This document shows, piece by piece, positions 31,418 through 39,828 of a DNA stretch of 64,000 bases. The position numbers and the translations under genes were made by a program. The first letter of the stretch is position 1. Each line of letters begins with the position of its first letter. Source of the stretch: UBA2991 sp965221735 (GTDB lineage Bacteria; Chloroflexota; Dehalococcoidia; Tepidiformales; Tepidiformaceae); contig OZ244910.1 of NCBI GenBank assembly GCA_965221735.1, positions 124,001 through 188,000 of the forward strand. The letters run 5' to 3'. The notes beneath the pieces were generated by a model. That model was not told where the DNA came from. It was given only the letters and a program-made list of their open reading frames with translations, and did not search any database.

Positions 31418-31973
31418 ACGGCAGCCCCGGCTTCCCCAGCAGGGCGCGCGCGAAGGTCGCGCGGCCCAGGTGCCCGTTCGCGTGGCCGATGAGGCCGTGC
31501 CCGATCGCCTCCATGCGCGAGATCTCGCCCCAGGGACGGAACAGCTGGAACGTGGTGATGTACTCGTCGCTCATGCTCGCGATGCGGGGCACCACCGCTT
31601 CCTTCAGCGCCTCCGAGTAGCGGTCGAACTCCTCCGGAGCCGGGAAGCGCAGGTCGTACGCCTCGTCATCCGTCAGGTTCGTGCCCTGCTCGACGCGCGG
31701 CAGGTCCCACGCCTGGTCGAAGCCCTGCGCGAGCCACACCGGCTGCTCCCGGTCGAAGGCGAAGTGGATGATGTTGTCGATCGTGCGCTGCACGTGCCAC
31801 ACGTCGAACCCGATCGAGCTCGTCCTCCGCCCCTGCGTGTCGCACAGCTCCTCGATGGTCAGGTCCGCGACCGCCAGCTTGCAGTAGTCGAGCACCCGCT
31901 CGACCAGCCGCGAGTACTGCGCCTGCACGGTGGCGTCGACGCCCATCCCGGGCAGGTTCCCCGGCCGGGTCAT
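31413..31973 (-). CDS. DinB-like four-helix protein
   Basis: A 186-residue protein. YSRLVERVLDYCKLAVADLTIEEL, SSIGFDVWHVQRTIDNIIHF (first His) and MEAIGHGLIGHANGHLGRATF (two His near the C terminus) fit the DinB superfamily metal site. ATG overlaps the hydrolase stop by 4 nt (ATGA), so the two are co-translated. Function unknown. Confidence 0.7.
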   Translation of the reverse strand: MTRPGNLPGMGVDATVQAQYSRLVERVLDYCKLAVADLTIEELCDTQGRRTSSIGFDVWHVQRTIDNIIHFAFDREQPVWLAQGFDQAWDLPRVEQGTNLTDDEAYDLRFPAPEEFDRYSEALKEAVVPRIASMSDEYITTFQLFRPWGEISRMEAIGHGLIGHANGHLGRATFARALLGKPGLPY

Positions 31974-32824
31974 GGCGTGTGCTCCTTCAGGAAGCTGCGC
32001 ACCGTCTCGATCGTGTCCGGCAGCTTCGCCTCGCTCCGGCAGTCGACGTCGAGGCAGTGCGCGTTGGGTGCGTCGCGGCAGATCTGCTCCGCGATGCTCG
32101 TCGGGTGGAACACGTCGCTCCCCGGCAGGATCAGCAGCGGCGTCTCGCACGACCGCACGAACGCCTCGTCGACGCTGAAGTAGGGCGGCCGGTCGGGCCA
32201 GATCGCGTCCGCGTATCGCTCGATCAGGTCGACGTACGCATCCGCGCTCATCGCCCCGATCTCTGCGCGGAAATCTGCGTCGTCGTGGATGCGCCGCGCG
32301 AACGGCCCCGCCGCGTTGTTCGCCATGAAGACGCGGTTCGCCATCGCCGACTCGACCACCGCCCCCACGCCCTCCTCCCGCGCCAGCGTGAGCGTCGGCT
32401 TGAACATGTCCATGAACGTGTCGACTGAGTTCGTGTGGTTCAGCCCCACCGGGTCCTGCCCCACCCCGGAGGCGATGCGGTCCGGCGCCTCCTCCGCGAT
32501 GCGCAGGATGAAGGCGACGCCGATACACCCCCCGAACGTGTGCGCCCGCTCGATCCCGAGGTCGTCAAGCACCGCAATCTGGTCGGCGACCATCACGTCG
32601 TAAGGCGCGGGCGCCGCGGGCGCGGGGCTCTGCCCCGCGTTCCGCTGGTCCATCCCGATGACCATGAAGTCGGAGGCGAACTCCGTGAGCGGGTTGATCG
32701 CGCTCACCGACCAGAAGTCGATCTCGCTGTTCACGCCCCCCGGCGCGAAGCACAGCAGCGGAAACCCTTCCCCAAACGTCTCGTAGTGAATAACCGCCCC
32801 GTCGGGCCGCTCGATATCCGGCAT
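31970..32824 (-). CDS. Alpha/beta hydrolase with Cys at the nucleophile position
   Basis: A 284-residue protein. VIHYETFGEGFPLLCFAPGG is the oxyanion-side start. The nucleophile elbow reads HTFGGCIGVAF, with Cys where GxSxG hydrolases have Ser. Late LLILPGSDVFHP supplies the Asp and NAHCLDVDC the end of the fold, where the His position is not certain. ATG 32824 is chosen because GGAGGTG lies 6 nt upstream and a TAGAAT box further up; an earlier in-frame start has neither. Likely an ester or C-C hydrolase; Cys may lower activity or change chemistry. Confidence 0.8.
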   Translation of the reverse strand: MPDIERPDGAVIHYETFGEGFPLLCFAPGGVNSEIDFWSVSAINPLTEFASDFMVIGMDQRNAGQSPAPAAPAPYDVMVADQIAVLDDLGIERAHTFGGCIGVAFILRIAEEAPDRIASGVGQDPVGLNHTNSVDTFMDMFKPTLTLAREEGVGAVVESAMANRVFMANNAAGPFARRIHDDADFRAEIGAMSADAYVDLIERYADAIWPDRPPYFSVDEAFVRSCETPLLILPGSDVFHPTSIAEQICRDAPNAHCLDVDCRSEAKLPDTIETVRSFLKEHTP

Positions 32825-32867
32825 GCGCCACCTCCGCGCGCCGGATTCTAGCGGCTCCGCGCGTCCG

Positions 32868-33977
32868 TCATGCGGCGTCAACGTCCCGTGTGCCCCGCAG
32901 TTTGGCTGTGGCGACTGCAAGGACCGCGAAACTGATCGCGTAGGCAAGGGCCAGCGCGGTTACCGGTCCGGGGAAGGGCTGGAGGTCCGACGAGTCCGTG
33001 AAGGTGAACGTGAACACGAGGCTGTAGACCTGGGTGGTAGTGCTGGCAAGGCAGATCAGCGCGACCCAGGCCAGCAGCTGGCCGGTAGTCAATCGGCTCG
33101 GAGTATTCGTCGGTCCCGGTGATCGTCGCGAGAGAGGCCAGAGGAGGGCGGCAAGGGGGAGCCCGAAGAAAAGCAGCGTGAATACCCCGAGGATCCCCGC
33201 TGAGGCGACCAGCAGAGCCGCAGTGATCACGAGGGGTCCTGCGTAGGCAGCACTGGCAAGCGCTGCATCCTTCCATCGGAGCACCAGGAGAACCGCGACC
33301 GGGATGGCGAGCGCGACCAGCACGAGGCTGACCAGTTCCGGCGCCATCCCTATGTCCACGCCGACCCAGATGGAACCATCAAGGTCCTCAAGGCTGTATC
33401 TGCCGGAGAAAAAGAGATGGGGAAGAGGCCTCACGGCCCCCACCGGTGCGGCGGCAGCTGCACTCACGAGGGCCAGAACCGCCAGGCATGTGAGCGGCTT
33501 GGTAATCCCCACGCTGTGAGCAGAAGGACTGCGCAGCGCGCCCTTCAGGTTGCTGGCGGCGACCAGCAGCGGGATTACGAACGCCCCAGCCTGGAGGGCG
33601 AGCGGTCCGGCATCAGCGCTCGTCCACCATGAGCGCTCGTCCCAGCCCGTCGCGATGCTGAAGACGACAGACATCGGCGAGAGAGCGCCGGCAACGAGGA
33701 GCCCGAGCAAGCCGATGGTTACGAGCAGCTGAGGGTAGGTCAGGGGTGCTCCCGCTCCCTCCTCCGCTCGTATCCGCGCCAGGCCTGTGACGAGGATGAC
33801 GATGGCGACTGCCAGCGTCGCCGCCAGGGCCATGATCGGGCCTATCGGCGAGGGTCCGCCCACAGCCGAATAGGCCGCGCCAACGTACGAGAGCCCGCCC
33901 TGCCCGGCGGTCAGGGGGAGGGTGAGACCAATCAGCCCCACCGCCAGGAGCGCCTGGCCAAATGAAATTGACCTCAC
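32868..33977 (-). CDS. Polytopic membrane protein, unknown
   Basis: A 369-residue protein with about nine or ten hydrophobic helices (ALLAVGLIGLTLPLTAG, PIMALAATLAVAIVILVTGL, LLVTIGLLGLLVAGALS, and others). No conserved motif is recognised. GTG 33977 follows GGGGAGGGG at a good distance; TTG 33998 is the alternative. The last residues (TAKLRGTRDVDAA) are soluble. No neighbours in the same operon. Confidence 0.55.
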   Translation of the reverse strand: MRSISFGQALLAVGLIGLTLPLTAGQGGLSYVGAAYSAVGGPSPIGPIMALAATLAVAIVILVTGLARIRAEEGAGAPLTYPQLLVTIGLLGLLVAGALSPMSVVFSIATGWDERSWWTSADAGPLALQAGAFVIPLLVAASNLKGALRSPSAHSVGITKPLTCLAVLALVSAAAAAPVGAVRPLPHLFFSGRYSLEDLDGSIWVGVDIGMAPELVSLVLVALAIPVAVLLVLRWKDAALASAAYAGPLVITAALLVASAGILGVFTLLFFGLPLAALLWPLSRRSPGPTNTPSRLTTGQLLAWVALICLASTTTQVYSLVFTFTFTDSSDLQPFPGPVTALALAYAISFAVLAVATAKLRGTRDVDAA

Positions 33978-34106
33978 GAACCAGCCCCTCCCCGCCAACT
34001 GCGGTTGGCCGGGAGTCTAAGGCACCCCGCGCGGGAAACCGGGAACGAGGGGAAGCCTGCGCAGGATGGCGGTGGAAGCGAACAGCAGCGGCCGGATCGC
34101 CCCCCA

Positions 34107-34130
34107 CTCAGCGAGCGGCGCGAGCGCTCT
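34107..34130 (+). repeat. Single CTCA...GCTC hairpin-family repeat at rplL 3' end
   Basis: CTCAGCGAGCGGCGCGAGCGCTCT; its last bases overlap the rplL stop codon (read on -). Same family as 5.2, 15.0 and 59.7 kb. Confidence 0.55.
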
Positions 34131-34518
34131 ACTCGACGTCGACCGTCGCGCCGGCCTCTTCGAGCTTCGCCTTGATCTCGTCCGCCTCGTCCTTCGCGAT
34201 GCCTTCCTTGACCTTCGCGGGCGCGCCCTCGACGAGCTCCTTGGCCTCCTTGAGGCCCAGACCGCTGACGACCTCGCGCACCGCCTTGATCACGTTGATC
34301 TTCTTCTCGCCGAAGCTCTTGAGGACGACGTCGAACTCCGTCTGCTCCTCGGCGGCAGCTCCGGCGCCGTCGCCGGCAGCCGGGGCGGCGGCGGCCATCA
34401 TCATCGGCGCGGCCGCGGTGATGTCGAACTCCTCTTCGATCGCCTTGTTCAGGTCGCGGAGCTCGAGCAGCGTCATGCCCTTGATGATGTCCAGGGCTTC
34501 TTCGATCTTGGTGGCCAT
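34129..34518 (-). CDS. rplL: 50S ribosomal protein L7/L12
   Basis: A 129-residue protein. N-terminal dimer helices (IEEALDIIKGMTLLELRDLNKAIEEEFDI), Ala/Gly hinge (AAAPMMMAAAAPAAGDGAG), and C-terminal factor-binding domain (TEFDVVLKSFGEKKINVIKAVREVVSGLGLKEAKELVEGAP). It recruits translation GTPases. 45 nt after rplJ. Confidence 0.97.
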   Translation of the reverse strand: MATKIEEALDIIKGMTLLELRDLNKAIEEEFDITAAAPMMMAAAAPAAGDGAGAAAEEQTEFDVVLKSFGEKKINVIKAVREVVSGLGLKEAKELVEGAPAKVKEGIAKDEADEIKAKLEEAGATVDVE

Positions 34519-34563
34519 TGCAGTTCCCCTTCGGTGTTGTGTGACGTTTCTGGCGGGCGGCCG

Positions 34564-35097
34564 CTAGGCGGCTTCGCCCTCTTCGAGCTGGTTGGCGTGC
34601 GCCTCAACCAGACCGTTGAAGTCGCGCAGCGTGGCCTGCAGGAGGCCGGCAAGGTTCTGAACGGGCGAGCGCAGCTTGCCCGCGATCTGGGCGATGAGCT
34701 CCTCGCGCGGAGGCGTCTTCGCGAGTTCTTCGACCTCGGCGGCGCTCAGGACGCGCCCTTCGAGCCAGCCGCCGTAGATGGGCAGGTTGACTCGCTCCGC
34801 GCGCAGGTACTCCATGAGCAACCGCGCCGGCGCGACCGGGTCGCCGTAGCCGAGCGTCAGCGTCGTTGGACCCTGCAGCAGCTCCGCCATCTCCGGACGG
34901 CCTGCTTCTTCGGCAGCCAGCTTGGTGAGCGAATTCTTGACGACGCGCACGCGCACGTCGGCCGGACTCAGGGCCCGGCGCAGCGCCTGGAACGTCTGCA
35001 CGTCCAGTCCGCTGTGGTCGCTGCCGATGGCGACCTCCGCGCGCTCCAGGTCCTGCTTGATATCGGCGACGAGCGCCACCTTTTTCGCGGCAGGCAC
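34564..35097 (-). CDS. rplJ: 50S ribosomal protein L10
   Basis: A 177-residue protein. KKVALVADIKQDLERAEVAIGSDHSGLDVQTFQALRRAL and VRVVKNSLTKLAAEEAG are typical; the C-terminal helix binds L12 dimers. GTG start. The ~240 nt upstream is GC-rich with hairpin potential and is the place where an autoregulatory L10 leader would lie, though I cannot identify one. Confidence 0.95.
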   Translation of the reverse strand: MPAAKKVALVADIKQDLERAEVAIGSDHSGLDVQTFQALRRALSPADVRVRVVKNSLTKLAAEEAGRPEMAELLQGPTTLTLGYGDPVAPARLLMEYLRAERVNLPIYGGWLEGRVLSAAEVEELAKTPPREELIAQIAGKLRSPVQNLAGLLQATLRDFNGLVEAHANQLEEGEAA

Positions 35098-35340
35098 GAA
35101 CGAAACTCCAGTCCAGCGTTGGGGAGAGAGGAATGCGAGTGGCGCGCAGGAAAGGCGCTCGCCTCGCGCATCGCCTCGGCAGGCGCCGCTTGCGGCTTAT
35201 CCCCCGCTGGGGGGACCTGCGGTCTCCGGCAATCGCTTGCGCAACGAAGCGTACGACGGACCGGGAATACGGGGAAGCGGGGCCGCGCCCGGCGCAGGGC
35301 ATGCGAACCCAGCCGTCTCGCCCGCCGGGGCGTGTCGTGG

Positions 35341-35586
35341 CTACGGCTGCTCGTCGAGCCTCTTGATTGCCGCGAAGAAGGCGGTCATGTCAACGCCTTG
35401 CTCTTCCAGGGAGTCCGCGATGTCTTCGGCGGTGAGACTCTCCGTGTCCTGCAAGACAACAGGGCGGCTGGCAGCGGCCTCGTACTTCATGAAGAGCTGG
35501 AGACTTCCGGCCTCGCCCCACTCCCGCACGTACCCCATGGAGACGAGCGCAGCCGCGGCGATCGCCGCCAGCGGGTTAGGCGGCAC
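35341..35586 (-). CDS. Small hypothetical protein following the 35576 gene
   Basis: An 81-residue protein (PLAAIAAAALVSMGYVREWGEAGSLQLFMKYEAAASRPVVLQDTESLTAEDIADSLEEQGVDMTAFFAAIKRLDE). The middle suggests a small alpha/beta fold. It overlaps the upstream gene by 11 nt, implying translational coupling. I recognise no family; the pair resembles the compactness of toxin-antitoxin or phage-type modules. Confidence 0.45.
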   Translation of the reverse strand: MPPNPLAAIAAAALVSMGYVREWGEAGSLQLFMKYEAAASRPVVLQDTESLTAEDIADSLEEQGVDMTAFFAAIKRLDEQP

Positions 35587-35896
35587 GAGCGAGTTCGGTC
35601 CTCGCGGCCTTTTCCCAGGTGGTCTTTAGCCTGCCGGTGGCGCGAAGGCGGCGTCCCCCGATGCGGTACTTGATCCCGCGGTCCTTCAGGAATCGTGTGA
35701 GGGCGCGCTGGCCTTCCTGCTTCATCCGCCGGATTACGAGTTCATTGGCCTCGCCGTTGAGGTTCTCGGCGTCTTCGCGAGTCGCGCCGTAGGTATAGAT
35801 CCCCGTCTGAAGCGTCTTCGCCACCCAGTGATCACCCCGGTCGTAGCTCCGGACGGTGACCTTGAAGTGGACCTTGTCCTCTACAGCCTTGACCAT
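35576..35896 (-). CDS. Small hypothetical protein, weakly HicB-like
   Basis: A 106-residue protein. ATG 35896 follows AGGAG by 7 nt; a longer open frame upstream is antisense-type coding without SD. FKVTVRSYDRGDHWVAKTLQTGIYTYGATREDAENLNGEANELVIRRM recalls the partial RNase-H-like fold of HicB antitoxins (Y-GAT-EDA), but the basic C-terminal half is not typical. Coupled with the next gene by an 11-nt overlap. Confidence 0.5.
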   Translation of the reverse strand: MVKAVEDKVHFKVTVRSYDRGDHWVAKTLQTGIYTYGATREDAENLNGEANELVIRRMKQEGQRALTRFLKDRGIKYRIGGRRLRATGRLKTTWEKAARTELARAA

Positions 35897-36030
35897 TCCC
35901 AAACTCCTACGTGGGGAAGGTACAGCGCGAGGCGCCCTACTGCAACGCCGTCTGGGCGTTGTCACCGCTATCTTCACGGTTTCGGCCACACGCTCGTGGA
36001 ACGCGGATCCGGGAATACGCGGAAGCCTGC

Positions 36031-36621
36031 CTACGGCCCGCCCGGCAGCGCCGTCGCCACGCCCGTGACCTGCTCCTCCGGAAGGTGATCGGTCGAGCCC
36101 GCGCCCACCAGTATTAGCTTCTCGCCCACCACATCGATACTCGTGATCGAGCAGTTCCCGAGCTTCACCGGCACCACCCGGTCGTTGCGGGTCGCCTCGC
36201 CGATGGCCACGCAGATGGCGATGTAGTGGCTCACCACGATCACGTCGCCGGCGCCGTTCTCGAACTCCGTCAGCGTCGCGACCACCCGCTGACGCCACGC
36301 CTGCAGCGTCTCGTTCTGCTCGCTCCAGATGCCCTCCATGAACGGCCCGATGATCGCCTTGCGCTCCTCCGGCGGCAGCGTCGGGTCGAAGACCTCCGCG
36401 ACCTCCCCGCGGACCTCCGGCTCGAGGCCGAAGGCCGCCGCGAACGGGTCCGCCGTTTCGCGCGTGCGGCGGAGCGGCGAGACGATCAGGCGCGAGGGCG
36501 TCAGCCTGCCCAGCGCCCGCGCCGTGATCGCCGCCTGCTCGTGACCGAGCGGCGCCAGTCCCGGGTCGAGGTCGTCGAGCCCGGCCGCGGCCAGTCCGTG
36601 ACGGATCAGGTAGAGCGTCAT
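36031..36621 (-). CDS. Histidine phosphatase (phosphoglycerate-mutase-like) family protein
   Basis: A 196-residue protein. The catalytic RHG is in MTLYLIRHGLAAAG; IVSPLRRTRETADPF gives the second Arg, EVAEVFDP the acid region, and VIVVSHYIAICVAI the second His. It acts through a phospho-His intermediate; could be a phosphatase on sugar phosphates or a mutase. 7 nt after the upstream lyase-like gene. Confidence 0.85.
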   Translation of the reverse strand: MTLYLIRHGLAAAGLDDLDPGLAPLGHEQAAITARALGRLTPSRLIVSPLRRTRETADPFAAAFGLEPEVRGEVAEVFDPTLPPEERKAIIGPFMEGIWSEQNETLQAWRQRVVATLTEFENGAGDVIVVSHYIAICVAIGEATRNDRVVPVKLGNCSITSIDVVGEKLILVGAGSTDHLPEEQVTGVATALPGGP

Positions 36622-36628
36622 GGCGCGC

Positions 36629-37624
36629 TCAGGACCCGTCGCTGAAGAACAGCTTCTCGACCTCGTCGGAAAGCGTGACGTTCATCAGCCGGGCGCGCTG
36701 CAGCGCCTCCCAGTAGTAGCGGTAGGTGGCGCGGTCGTGCAGGTCGCCCTCGTGCTGGATCGGCCCCCAGTCCGCCTCGTACGCCTTCAGCATGATCGCC
36801 TCGCCCAGCGCGACCTCCGGGGCCTCGGGCGCCATCGCGCGCGTGATCGGCTCAATCTGCGCCGGGTAGATCGACCACTGCCGCATGAACCCGAACTCCT
36901 CGCGGGCCCGCCGCGCGTCGCCGTAGATGACGTCCTCGTCGCGCAGCTCGAGCGTCACGTTGTGCGCCGGTACGACCCCGTGCGCGAGCGCCGCCGCCAC
37001 GACGTTCCCCTTCGCCCGCCGGATCAGCTGGTGGTCGAACTGCCCCGGCGAGCGCATCGCCGAAGCGGGAATCGTGCCGTGGTGCGCCGAGACGAAGTCC
37101 ATCAGCCCGAAGTCGAGCACCTGCACGTTCGGCAACGCCGCCAGATCCCAGGCGTCGTGCAGCGCGCCGTGCGTCTCGACGAGGATGTGGATGGGAATCT
37201 CGCGGTCCACCCCCGCCTGCCGGGTGCGCTCGCGGATGTAGTCGATCATCTCCGCGCCCTGGCTGGCCTCGGTGCACTTGGGGATCGTGAGGTAGGCCAC
37301 GCGCTCGGCCGCCTCACCCACGACGATGTCGGCATCCGCCTTCCAGTGGTCGTGCGTGTAGTCGTGGATGCGAACGCCGGCCATGTCGTGGTGGTTGGAC
37401 TCGCTGTTCTGCATCCGCGCCGCCATCTGGGCGTGCTCCGTCTCCTCGCCCGTGGGCGCCCCGTCCTCGAGGTCCATGGTGATGTCGAAGACGCCGCCCA
37501 TCTCGTTCTGCAGCTCGAAGGCCTTCTGGATGCGCTGCTCCGTTCCCGCGAAGTGCTCGCAGGACGGGATCACGGGCATCGGCGGCTCGCCCTCGAAGAG
37601 CGCCTCGTTCGGATGTCGGGGCAT
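36629..37624 (-). CDS. HpcH/HpaI aldolase/citrate-lyase-beta (CitE-like) family protein
   Basis: A 331-residue protein. GVFDITMDLEDGAPTGEE carries the metal and CoA-ester motif, ETHGALHDAWDLAALPNVQVLDFGLMDFVSAH the second acidic metal ligand, and YPAQIEPITRAMAP the late motif. Family members cleave or form malyl-, citryl- or citramalyl-CoA. GGGAGGCG ribosome binding site. Heads a two-gene unit with the phosphatase. Confidence 0.83.
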   Translation of the reverse strand: MPRHPNEALFEGEPPMPVIPSCEHFAGTEQRIQKAFELQNEMGGVFDITMDLEDGAPTGEETEHAQMAARMQNSESNHHDMAGVRIHDYTHDHWKADADIVVGEAAERVAYLTIPKCTEASQGAEMIDYIRERTRQAGVDREIPIHILVETHGALHDAWDLAALPNVQVLDFGLMDFVSAHHGTIPASAMRSPGQFDHQLIRRAKGNVVAAALAHGVVPAHNVTLELRDEDVIYGDARRAREEFGFMRQWSIYPAQIEPITRAMAPEAPEVALGEAIMLKAYEADWGPIQHEGDLHDRATYRYYWEALQRARLMNVTLSDEVEKLFFSDGS

Positions 37625-37712
37625 GAACGCCTCCCTGACGTATCTGGTGTTGGGGTTCTCGCAGAGTGCGCGAGCCAGTATCGGCCCTCACCGCCCCACG
37701 GTCACGCGCGGG

Positions 37713-37988
37713 CTACGCCCACCCCGCCAGCGCCTCCTCGACCGCCCCGTTGACCGCCTCCGCCGCCTCCCCCGGCACCGCCTCCCCCAGCGCCTCCAGG
37801 CGCGCCTCGATGTACGCCCGCGCCGACTCCACGCTCGAGACGTCGTCGCTCGCCGCCGCCTCGGCCACGAGCGCCTGCGCCAGGCGCGGCGGGTCCCCGG
37901 CGATGGCCGCGCCCGCCTCGCCGAGATCGGCGAACGGCTCCGCGAGCATCCTCCGGAGCTGGGTCAGGCGTATCTCGTCGGTGGGCAC
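37713..37988 (-). CDS. Small Ala-rich hypothetical protein
   Basis: A 91-residue, mostly helical, acidic protein (IRLTQLRRMLAEPFADLGEAGAAIAGDPPRLAQALVAEAA...). GTG start 24 nt after the zinc-ribbon gene with GGAGG upstream. No family recognised. Confidence 0.45.
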   Translation of the reverse strand: MPTDEIRLTQLRRMLAEPFADLGEAGAAIAGDPPRLAQALVAEAAASDDVSSVESARAYIEARLEALGEAVPGEAAEAVNGAVEEALAGWA

Positions 37989-38012
37989 GGGGCGCCTCCG
38001 CCGCGATGGCGG

Positions 38013-38372
38013 CTAGCGCGGGGGCGCTTCCTGCCGGGGCGGACGGATCTTGTTGTAGCAGGTGCTGCAGTAGACGGGACGGTCGCCCCGCGGCTGGAAC
38101 GGCACCTCCGTCATCTGGCCGCAGTCGGCGCAGGCGGCGGGGTGCATCTGGCGCGGCGTCTTGCCGCCGAAGCTGGCGAAGTTCCCGTAGCGCACGTAGC
38201 CGTCCATCTCCTCCAGGGAGCTGCGGTTCGAACGCCTTGCCTGGCGGCACGAGGGACAGCGCGAGGGCTCGTTCATCAGCCCCTTGTTCGCGTAGAACTC
38301 CTGCTCGCCGGCGGTGAAGGTGAAGCTGGTGCTGCAATCGCGGCAGACGATCTGCTTGTCGGCGTAGGCCAA
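38013..38372 (-). CDS. Zinc-ribbon protein (zf-trcl/CxxC type)
   Basis: A 119-residue protein. Two treble-clef-like modules: VCRDCSTSFTFTAGEQEFYANKGLMNEPSRCPSCR and AACADCGQMTEVPFQPRGDRPVYCSTCY, each CxxC...CxxC. TTG 38372 is chosen since the family normally starts 2-4 residues before 'YADK...CRDC' and AAGGAG is ~11 nt upstream. The family is common in Chloroflexota and Actinobacteria; function not established. Confidence 0.75.
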   Translation of the reverse strand: MAYADKQIVCRDCSTSFTFTAGEQEFYANKGLMNEPSRCPSCRQARRSNRSSLEEMDGYVRYGNFASFGGKTPRQMHPAACADCGQMTEVPFQPRGDRPVYCSTCYNKIRPPRQEAPPR

Positions 38373-38502
38373 GGAATCAGCGCTCCTTCCCTGCGGGTCT
38401 GCGATCCAGTGTACCAGCCGCCCCGCTAGCAGCCCCTGGGGATGACCGGGAAGGTTCGCGCTACGCTTGTTCTTGCACAAAGGTGAAGGGAAGGCATCCG
38501 CT

Positions 38503-38769
38503 ATGGAAGCATCGGCGCGGGTTGACTCGAAGGGGCGGCTCACGATTCCACGGAGCATCCGCGATGCGCTCGGCATCAAGCACGGCGATCAGCTTCTGTT
38601 CAGAGTAGGAGAGGGGGGCGTAACGCTCTCCCGCATCCCGGACTTCCTCGAACTCGCGGGCTCCGTCCCCGTCCCGCCCTCGAAGCGAGGCGTTCCGTGG
38701 AAGGAGGTTCTGCAGGAGACGTGGCGCAGGCGCGCGAATGACCGGGCTAGGATAGGTCTCCCGGAATAG
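38503..38769 (+). CDS. AbrB/SpoVT-type DNA-binding protein, no toxin partner seen
   Basis: An 88-residue protein. SARVDSKGRLTIPRSIRDALGIKHGDQLLFRVGEGGVTLSRI is the AbrB hairpin; the basic C terminus (WKEVLQETWRRRANDRARI) would contact a toxin or DNA. GAAGGGAAGG SD and a TACGCT box upstream. The following gene is convergent, so this is an orphan antitoxin or a stand-alone regulator. Confidence 0.75.
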   Translation: MEASARVDSKGRLTIPRSIRDALGIKHGDQLLFRVGEGGVTLSRIPDFLELAGSVPVPPSKRGVPWKEVLQETWRRRANDRARIGLPE

Positions 38770-38774
38770 CCCGC

Positions 38775-39713
38775 CTAACCCCCCACCAGCGCCGCCACCT
38801 CCGCCACCTCCTCGTCCGTCAGCACCCACTCGACCGCTGCCGCGTTCGCCTCGAGCTGCTCCGGCTTCGTCGCGCCCGAGATTACGCTCGACACGTGCGA
38901 CTGCGACGACAGCCAGGCGATGGCGAGGTCGAGCACGGTGCGACCGCGCTCCTCCGCCCACGACTCCAGCTTCTCCAGCGTCGCGAAGTTCGCGTCGGTC
39001 AGGACGCCCTGGGCGCGTTCGCCCCAGGCCGCCAGCCGCGTCCCCTCCGCCACCCCCTGCCCGGGACGGTACTTGCCCGTCAGGAAGCCGCTCGCGAGCG
39101 GGAAGTAGGGCAGCATGCCCAGCCCGTAGTGGTTGCAGGCCGGCACCACCTCCGCCTCCACGCCCCGCTCCATCAGGTTGTAGTGGTTCTGCGCCGAGAC
39201 CATCTTCGTCAGGTGGTGCGTCTCCGCCGTCCAGTGCGCCTCCGCGATCTGCCAGCCCTTGTAGTTCGAGTTGCCGATGTAGCGAACCTTGCCCGACCGC
39301 ACCAGGTCGTCGAGCGCCCGCAGCGTCTCCTCGATAGGTGTGTCCGGGTCGGGCATGTGCATCTGGTAGAGGTCGATGTAGTCGGTCCCGAGCCTCCGCA
39401 GGCTCGCCTCGCACGCCTCCGCGATGCGGTGGCGCGACCCGCCCCGCTCCATCGGCCCCTCCCCCATCGGCGCGGCGAACTTCGTCGCGATGATGACCTC
39501 GTGACGGCGCGCCCCCAGCGCCCGCCCCAGCATCTCCTCCGACGCGCCCCGCCCGTACACGTCCGCCGTGTCGAAGAGCGTGATGCCCGCGTCGAGCGCC
39601 GCGTTCGTGACTCTCTCCGCCGCCCCGTAGTCGATGCGCATGCCGAAGTTGTTGCAGCCCAGTCCCGCCAACGAGACATGCAGGCCCGACCGTCCAAGCC
39701 GCCGGTACTCCAT
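38775..39713 (-). CDS. Aldo/keto reductase
   Basis: A 312-residue TIM-barrel NADPH oxidoreductase. Asp-Tyr-Lys-His tetrad: DTADVYGRGASEEMLGRAL, IIATKFAAP, DLYQMHMPDPDTP (His). SSVISGATKPEQLEANAAAV binds the cofactor phosphate. It resembles the Kv-beta/YghZ group. ATG 39713; a longer frame upstream would read through the promoter region. Confidence 0.88.
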   Translation of the reverse strand: MEYRRLGRSGLHVSLAGLGCNNFGMRIDYGAAERVTNAALDAGITLFDTADVYGRGASEEMLGRALGARRHEVIIATKFAAPMGEGPMERGGSRHRIAEACEASLRRLGTDYIDLYQMHMPDPDTPIEETLRALDDLVRSGKVRYIGNSNYKGWQIAEAHWTAETHHLTKMVSAQNHYNLMERGVEAEVVPACNHYGLGMLPYFPLASGFLTGKYRPGQGVAEGTRLAAWGERAQGVLTDANFATLEKLESWAEERGRTVLDLAIAWLSSQSHVSSVISGATKPEQLEANAAAVEWVLTDEEVAEVAALVGG

Positions 39714-39816
39714 CGTTCCCCCTGCCGCCGGACTCTTCCGGCGCGATGCCGGAGTATACGTGGGAAGGGCCCCTCGCCTGCCTCGGGGGGATGGGGTAAT
39801 TCGTTCGCGCTGTTGG

Positions 39817-39822
39817 TAGGGT
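39817..39822 (+). promoter_or_regulatory. -10 box TAGGGT, leaderless GTG
   Basis: TAGGGT ends 6 nt before GTG 39829. Confidence 0.4.
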
Positions 39823-39828
39823 CTCACT

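Noticed and set aside
35098..35340. Ribosomal L10 leader RNA upstream of rplJ.
   Set aside because: Position is right and hairpins exist, but no specific conserved L10-binding core could be identified by eye.
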